The notes under the pieces: model-generated | Databases searched by the model: none | Told to the model about the DNA's origin: nothing | The model's input: the letters and a program-made list of their open reading frames with translations, nothing else | Origin: Bacillota bacterium | Lineage (GTDB): Bacteria > Bacillota > UBA4882 > UBA8346 | Length of the DNA stretch: 35,835 nt | Direction: 5' to 3' | Assembly: GCA_023429995.1 (NCBI GenBank) | Contig: JAEZCE010000053.1 | Span: 1 to 35,835, forward strand | Part shown: in pieces, positions 32,082 through 35,835 of the stretch | How positions within the stretch are numbered: position 1 is the first letter of the stretch | Layout: every line of letters begins with the position of its first letter | Position numbers and translations under genes: made by a program

Positions 32082-32110
32082 ATATAATAAAATTACATTT
32101 TTTATGTCAA
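32082..32110 (-). promoter_or_regulatory. Sigma-A-like promoter reading away from the second MATE gene
   Basis: On the minus strand TTGACA (32110-32105) is a perfect -35 box; TTATAT (32087-32082) follows after 17 bases, or TATATA after 18. It lies just upstream of the plus-strand MATE gene but points the other way, toward the small ORF at 31.9 kb. Confidence 0.5.
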
Positions 32111-32134
32111 ACCGGCTGAAAGGCTTTTGCCATC

Positions 32135-33535
32135 ATGTTTAAATACGATGATTCCCACAAGCAAATGCGTCAAGAAATATTGGCGTTGACATTTCCGGTT
32201 TTTACTGAACAAGCCTGTATAACCCTAATGGATGTAATCAATGCGATGATGGCCAGTCATATTGGAACAGAAGCCACAGCGGCCATCGGTATAGTCGATA
32301 CTTTAAATATAATATTCATTGCGCTCTTCTCCGCACTGGCTGTCGGTGGTACTGTGGTCGTCGCCCAGTATATCGGGCAAAATAATCCTAAACACGCCAA
32401 TGAATCCGTTAAACAAGCCCTGTACTCCGGTCTGCTGTTGGCTGTTTTAATTACCGCGTCTCTGGACATTTTCCGTTATCCGCTGATCAAGTTACTCTAT
32501 GGCGCGGCTGACATTCAGGTAAGGAATTATGCCATATCCTATTTACGAATCACTTTACTAACTTACCCGCTGATTGCTTTGACTTCAATTTCCTGTGGTG
32601 TATTACGCGGCGCCGGCGATACCAAGACACCGGCTAAAATTGTAATCCTGATGAATATCATCAATATTTTCTTCAGTTATATTCTTATTTTCGGTATTCA
32701 TTTTCAATTAGGATTCCTGGTCATCCGGTTTTCCGGTCTTGGAGTGGTTGGAGCCGCTTTGGGAATTGGCATCGCCCGAGTGTGGGGTGCAATCATCTCT
32801 TTATATGTTTTAGCAAGAGGATCTTGGGGACTAAAGTTACGCCGAATGTTTCATTATACCCCCAATTTCCAATTATTAAATTGCATTCTTAAAATTGGTA
32901 TACCGGCAAGTTTGGAATCGCTTTTTTTTAACGCCGGAAAATTAATCACTCAAACTTTTATTGTATCTCTGGGAACAGTTCCCATTATAATTTACTATAT
33001 CAGCATGTCGTTACAAGGGTTAATGTGCGTTCCAGGCAATGCCATCGGACTGGCCTCAACCGCCCTCGTCGGAAAATATATGGGAAAGGGAGAACGGGAG
33101 AGGGCCCGTCAATACCTGGCCTATATGCTTAAACTGGGCAACATCTGTATGATGGCCCTGGTGATCTTATGCTTCTTGTTCTTTCCGTTTCTGGTATCCT
33201 TGTACACTCCAAATCCTAAAATCATCGAGAGGACCACTTTTTTATTAAGAACCTTGATTTTGGCTAATCCTTTCTGGTCTGCCTCCTTTATCTTGCCATC
33301 CGGACTGAAAGGCGCCGGCGATGTTACTTATACCTTAACGGTATCTGCCGGAAGTATGTGGTTGTTTCGCATCACCTTTGGCTATATTTTGGGTATCTAT
33401 TTTAAGTTGGGAGTCTTCGGAATCTGGCTTGGAATGTATGCCGATTGGATAGTCCGTAGCGTTGCTTTTTATACCCGTTTTAAGAACGAACGTTGGCAAA
33501 ATCACATCGTTGTTAAACGTGTTGAACAACTTTAA
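32135..33535 (+). CDS. MATE-family efflux transporter (second copy)
   Basis: A 466-residue membrane protein with twelve hydrophobic segments and the two-lobe MATE layout. Motifs are NorM-like: TLMDVINAMMASHIGTEATAAIGIVDT in the first helices, the GGTVVVAQYIGQNNP loop, CGVLRGAGDTKTP and, in the second lobe, LPSGLKGAGDVTYT. It differs clearly from the MATE gene at 20.8 kb, so they are not a recent duplication. The ribosome binding site is only fair (GAAAGG, 11 bases before the ATG). It stands alone on the plus strand and converges with the glycosyltransferase gene; the 39-base gap has only the AT palindrome AATTTTATAAAATT at 33534-33547. The substrate is unknown. Confidence 0.93.
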   Translation: MFKYDDSHKQMRQEILALTFPVFTEQACITLMDVINAMMASHIGTEATAAIGIVDTLNIIFIALFSALAVGGTVVVAQYIGQNNPKHANESVKQALYSGLLLAVLITASLDIFRYPLIKLLYGAADIQVRNYAISYLRITLLTYPLIALTSISCGVLRGAGDTKTPAKIVILMNIINIFFSYILIFGIHFQLGFLVIRFSGLGVVGAALGIGIARVWGAIISLYVLARGSWGLKLRRMFHYTPNFQLLNCILKIGIPASLESLFFNAGKLITQTFIVSLGTVPIIIYYISMSLQGLMCVPGNAIGLASTALVGKYMGKGERERARQYLAYMLKLGNICMMALVILCFLFFPFLVSLYTPNPKIIERTTFLLRTLILANPFWSASFILPSGLKGAGDVTYTLTVSAGSMWLFRITFGYILGIYFKLGVFGIWLGMYADWIVRSVAFYTRFKNERWQNHIVVKRVEQL

Positions 33536-33574
33536 TTTTATAAAATTCAAATATGATTTTCCGCCCAATCCGAT

Positions 33575-34708
33575 TCACGGATAGTAACGGTTTAGCCATT
33601 CCAGTTCCTTTCGTTCACTATTGGGCTGATACCAACCTTGTTCAAAGATATTATGAATCCGTTGAAAATATTCCTCGTACATCCTGCCCACCCGTTCCAA
33701 GGAATAATTACTGGACGCCCACTCCCGGCAATTTTCCGGTTCAATCATCTCGATGTTGTTAACCGCATAACAGAACTCTTCAAAAACCCGGCAACGAAAT
33801 CCGGTGACTCCATGAAGAACTGTTTCCGGGAAAGCACCCCAATCGCTGGTAATTACAGGGGTCCCGCATAATTGCGCTTCTACATTAACACCCCCAAATG
33901 GTTCCAAGTAATACGTCGGCATTAAAACCGCTTTGGCCCCACCCAATAATTCGGCTCTTTTCTCGGGACCAACGGCCGGAAAATATTGAATATGCTTTTC
34001 TGCTCCTAATGATAATCCTTCGGAGGGATTATCCAGAGACCCCTGTCCAACAATGTAGAGTTGATGATGGGTAGCTTTGGCGACATCCGATGCCACTTGA
34101 ACACCTTTTCTGGAGATAATGCGCCCAAAATATAAAAGATAGTCTTTTTTATGGGCTTGAAAGGGAAAATCCTCAACCTCAAAATAATTGGGAATCACCA
34201 CATCATACCAGCCACCATCATCTTGGCTTAACAATCCGTAAATATAATGCATCCAGGCGTAGGATTCAAATACCCGATGAGATGTGAATACACCGGTATA
34301 ACCGATACCCGATTCCACAGTAAGCAATCCGACAGCATCGGCGATTGGTTTATCGTAATTGCCCATCGGACATAACAAAATATCCTGGTCTTGTTTCCGT
34401 TCCAATATTGCAGGTATAGCGTTTTGATTAAAAGTACGGTGGGCAAGATCACTCGGATCATGTTTAAAGAATTCTTTTGACTTGTTGTAATCTCCATACG
34501 TTTGCTTTAAAATTTCTTGGGTTGAAACTTGGACAAATTCGTCACATTCGATCTCTGAACCTTCAATGCCGTAAAAATAAAGGGTATGCCCATAGTTTTT
34601 AATGATTCTGGCCAATTTCACAATTTTTTGTGTATAAGCGCAGGCCGAATTCTCTTTATGAGTGGGTAAATGAGCCAGACCCAGCAAATGAAACCGCAGC
34701 TTTTTCAT
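33575..34708 (-). CDS. Glycosyltransferase family 4 (GT-B fold)
   Basis: A 377-residue cytoplasmic sugar transferase. The C-terminal half has the GT4 nucleotide-sugar motifs: LLYFGRIISRKGV, LYIVGQGSLDNP and EPFGGVNVEAQLCGTPVI with the E-x7-E pair of retaining GT-B enzymes, then DWGAFPETV. The N-terminal acceptor domain begins LRFHLLGLAHLPTHKENSACAYTQKIVKLA. GAGGTTCCC precedes the ATG at 34708. It lies 137 bases downstream of the collagen-like gene on the same strand, with a terminator between. In Bacillus, collagen-like spore proteins are O-glycosylated at Gly-X-Thr repeats, so glycosylating that neighbour is a reasonable but untested role. Confidence 0.88.
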   Translation of the reverse strand: MKKLRFHLLGLAHLPTHKENSACAYTQKIVKLARIIKNYGHTLYFYGIEGSEIECDEFVQVSTQEILKQTYGDYNKSKEFFKHDPSDLAHRTFNQNAIPAILERKQDQDILLCPMGNYDKPIADAVGLLTVESGIGYTGVFTSHRVFESYAWMHYIYGLLSQDDGGWYDVVIPNYFEVEDFPFQAHKKDYLLYFGRIISRKGVQVASDVAKATHHQLYIVGQGSLDNPSEGLSLGAEKHIQYFPAVGPEKRAELLGGAKAVLMPTYYLEPFGGVNVEAQLCGTPVITSDWGAFPETVLHGVTGFRCRVFEEFCYAVNNIEMIEPENCREWASSNYSLERVGRMYEEYFQRIHNIFEQGWYQPNSERKELEWLNRYYP

Positions 34709-34795
34709 GGGAACCTCATTTCAATTTAAAAATTTAATACCATCTTATTCGTCTCAAAAGATAAATGACAGCCGCCAGTGTAATGTTTCATCATG

Positions 34796-34826
34796 ATAAA
34801 AAAAGGCTGACGAGTGTGTCAGCCTT
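34796..34826 (-). terminator. Terminator of the collagen-like gene
   Basis: AAGGCTGAC (34803-34811) pairs perfectly with GTCAGCCTT (34818-34826) around a six-base loop. On the minus strand it is followed by a run of T, 19 bases after the stop at 34846. Confidence 0.85.
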
Positions 34827-34845
34827 GATAATTCAATATTTAACA

Positions 34846-35835
34846 TCATACCAACCGAATAATCCGGATCGAAGCATTGGCATTCGGCAGTGAACCGCCG
34901 ATATTAGCCAGTAGCGAAACAGGCTGGAAGGAAGTATGATTCCGGATAGTTATCGTAGTCGGGGCCGTTATGGACACAACCACCCTTCCGGTATTTTGAA
35001 TATTCGCCGCGTTAATGCCATAAATTGATCCAGGTATTAAAGTGCCGTCGCCAAATAATGCAAACTGATTGACGCGGTCTGCTTCTACCATAAAGGTAAT
35101 CTCATAGGTACCGCTAGTGTTGATGGTTACTCCGGAAGTTCCCTCGGTATGGGTTATAGACCCTACAATGATACCATTGGTGCTCAAAGGTACATCGGCT
35201 TCGATAGCGATATCGGTTGCGACCGTGTTGTAAATATAAGCAAAGGTAGCCGGAAATCCCGGTCCGGTCGCTCCGGTAAACCCAGTACTTCCTGTAGCGC
35301 CTATTGGCCCAGTTGCTCCAGTCGGTCCGCTGGCCCCAGTGACTCCTATCGGTCCAGTTGCTCCTACCGGTCCGGTGGCTCCAGTCGGTCCTATTGCTCC
35401 GGTCGCTCCTGAAGCCCCCGTAGCGCCTATTGGCCCAGTTGCTCCAGTCGGTCCGCTAGCTCCAGTGGCCCCAATCGGACCTGTTGATCCAACCGGTCCG
35501 GTAGCTCCACTCGGTCCTGTTGCTCCGGTCGCTCCAGAAGCTCCGGTAGCCCCAATCGGCCCAGTTGATCCAACCGGCCCACTTGCACCAGTCGGCCCGG
35601 TGGCTCCAGTGGCCCCGGTGGCTCCTAACCCAGTAGCCCCAGTAGGTCCGCTTGCTCCGGTAGCCCCGGTGGCTCCAGTTAATCCTGCTCCGGTTGCTCC
35701 GATCGGTCCGGTGGCTCCGGTCGCTCCAGTTGATCCTACGGCTCCTGCTGTCCCTGCCGGTCCGGTCGCTCCGGTTGATCCTACGGCTCCTGCTGTCCCT
35801 GCCGGTCCGGTGGCTCCGGTCGCTCCGGTTGATCC
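34846..35835 (-). CDS. Collagen-like protein with BclA-type C-terminal domain (N-terminus beyond the window)
   Basis: The frame is open from the right edge to the stop at 34846: 330 residues visible, N-terminus missing. The first 195 residues are a collagen repeat of 63 Gly-X-Y triplets (mostly GAT, GPT, GPI, GST, GAS), broken by three Gly-X doublets (GA at 49-50, GL at 69-70, GP at 191-192, numbered from the window edge). The last 135 residues form a beta-rich trimerising head like the BclA C-terminal (C1q/TNF-like) domain: FAYIYNT start, TISTSGTYEITF-type strand, FALFGDGTLIPGSIYG and final ASIRIIRLV. Such proteins form the hair-like filaments of exosporium or spore coat. Threonine in the third position is the usual site of O-glycosylation. 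Confidence 0.9.
   Translation of the reverse strand, partial: GSTGATGATGPAGTAGAVGSTGATGPAGTAGAVGSTGATGATGPIGATGAGLTGATGATGASGPTGATGLGATGATGATGPTGASGPVGSTGPIGATGASGATGATGPSGATGPVGSTGPIGATGASGPTGATGPIGATGASGATGAIGPTGATGPVGATGPIGVTGASGPTGATGPIGATGSTGFTGATGPGFPATFAYIYNTVATDIAIEADVPLSTNGIIVGSITHTEGTSGVTINTSGTYEITFMVEADRVNQFALFGDGTLIPGSIYGINAANIQNTGRVVVSITAPTTITIRNHTSFQPVSLLANIGGSLPNANASIRIIRLV
35719..35808 (-). repeat. 45-bp tandem duplication in the collagen region
   Basis: Two adjacent 45-base units (35719-35763 and 35764-35808) differ at one base and encode GPA GTA GAV GST GAT each. This is a recent in-frame length change of the collagen stalk, as expected for slippage-prone repeats. Confidence 0.85.

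Noticed and set aside
8534..33547. AATTTTATAAAATT palindrome at 8534 and again at 33534, exactly 25,000 bases apart
   Set aside because: Short all-AT palindromes are frequent in such intergenic DNA; the round distance is taken as chance.
35149..35412. Plus-strand ORF rich in Ser, Gly and Arg opposite the collagen region
   Set aside because: It is the antisense shadow of the Gly-X-Y codons; no start signal and no sense beyond the repeat.
35251..35835. Short DNA repeats at the right edge as a CRISPR array
   Set aside because: They are 9-base coding multiples (Gly-X-Y) without constant repeats or unique spacers.

Overview
The window looks like the chromosome of an endospore-forming member of the Bacillota. 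It carries GerA, GerB and GerC spore-germinant-receptor genes, a SleB-type cortex hydrolase domain, a BclA-like collagen protein of the kind found on spore surfaces, strong GGAGG-type ribosome binding sites and sigma-A-like promoters. The genus cannot be fixed from sequence alone. One germination hydrolase has an N-terminal half that reads like an outer-membrane beta-barrel, a weak hint of a two-membrane (diderm) lineage. I see no tRNA, rRNA, CRISPR array, phage module or intact transposon. The mobile DNA consists of two decayed group II intron remnants.

Layout: 1-8.4 kb is a minus-strand block of exported proteins. It holds a concanavalin-A/LamG-like protein of about five 180-residue repeats (running off the left edge), a lipoprotein, and a 1456-residue Ig/DNRLRE/FN3 protein. 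A deleted group II intron sits just behind the terminator of that pair. 8.7-13.5 kb is a spore-germination island with an unusual layout: gerA, gerC and a small two-TM gene on the plus strand, converging on gerB, which is preceded by an NlpC/P60 endopeptidase on the minus strand. 13.7-16.0 kb is an autoregulated-looking padR / membrane 4Fe-4S protein / flavodoxin-ferredoxin operon. 16.35-17.26 kb is the beta-barrel/SleB fusion.

17.4-20.2 kb is a LacI regulator followed by a GH51 arabinofuranosidase, behind a promoter overlapped by two LacI-type palindromes. 20.4-20.74 kb is the second intron remnant, retaining domains V and VI. 20.8-24.9 kb has a MATE transporter, an AraC/GyrI-type regulator and an M32 carboxypeptidase, with a candidate small RNA between the first two. 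25.0-30.2 kb has a PD-(D/E)XK-like protein with a possible winged helix, a membrane-anchored CX5R phosphatase, a chemoreceptor and a PucR regulator, the last two overlapping. 30.6-31.6 kb is an NA37-type nucleoid protein. 31.9-32.1 kb is a doubtful small ORF behind a strong promoter. 32.1-33.5 kb is a second MATE transporter. 33.6-35.8 kb is a GT4 glycosyltransferase next to a collagen-like protein that runs off the right edge.

Functional reading: the germination receptor parts, the NlpC/P60 enzyme, the SleB-like hydrolase and the collagen-like protein fit the spore cycle. The repeat proteins and the arabinofuranosidase suggest a plant-polysaccharide or surface-attached lifestyle. Start sites were adjusted where a ribosome binding site or family N-terminus favoured a start inside the longest ORF (padR, pucR, gerB, gerC, the flavodoxin protein). 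All functional names are read from motifs and remembered family features; no database search was run.
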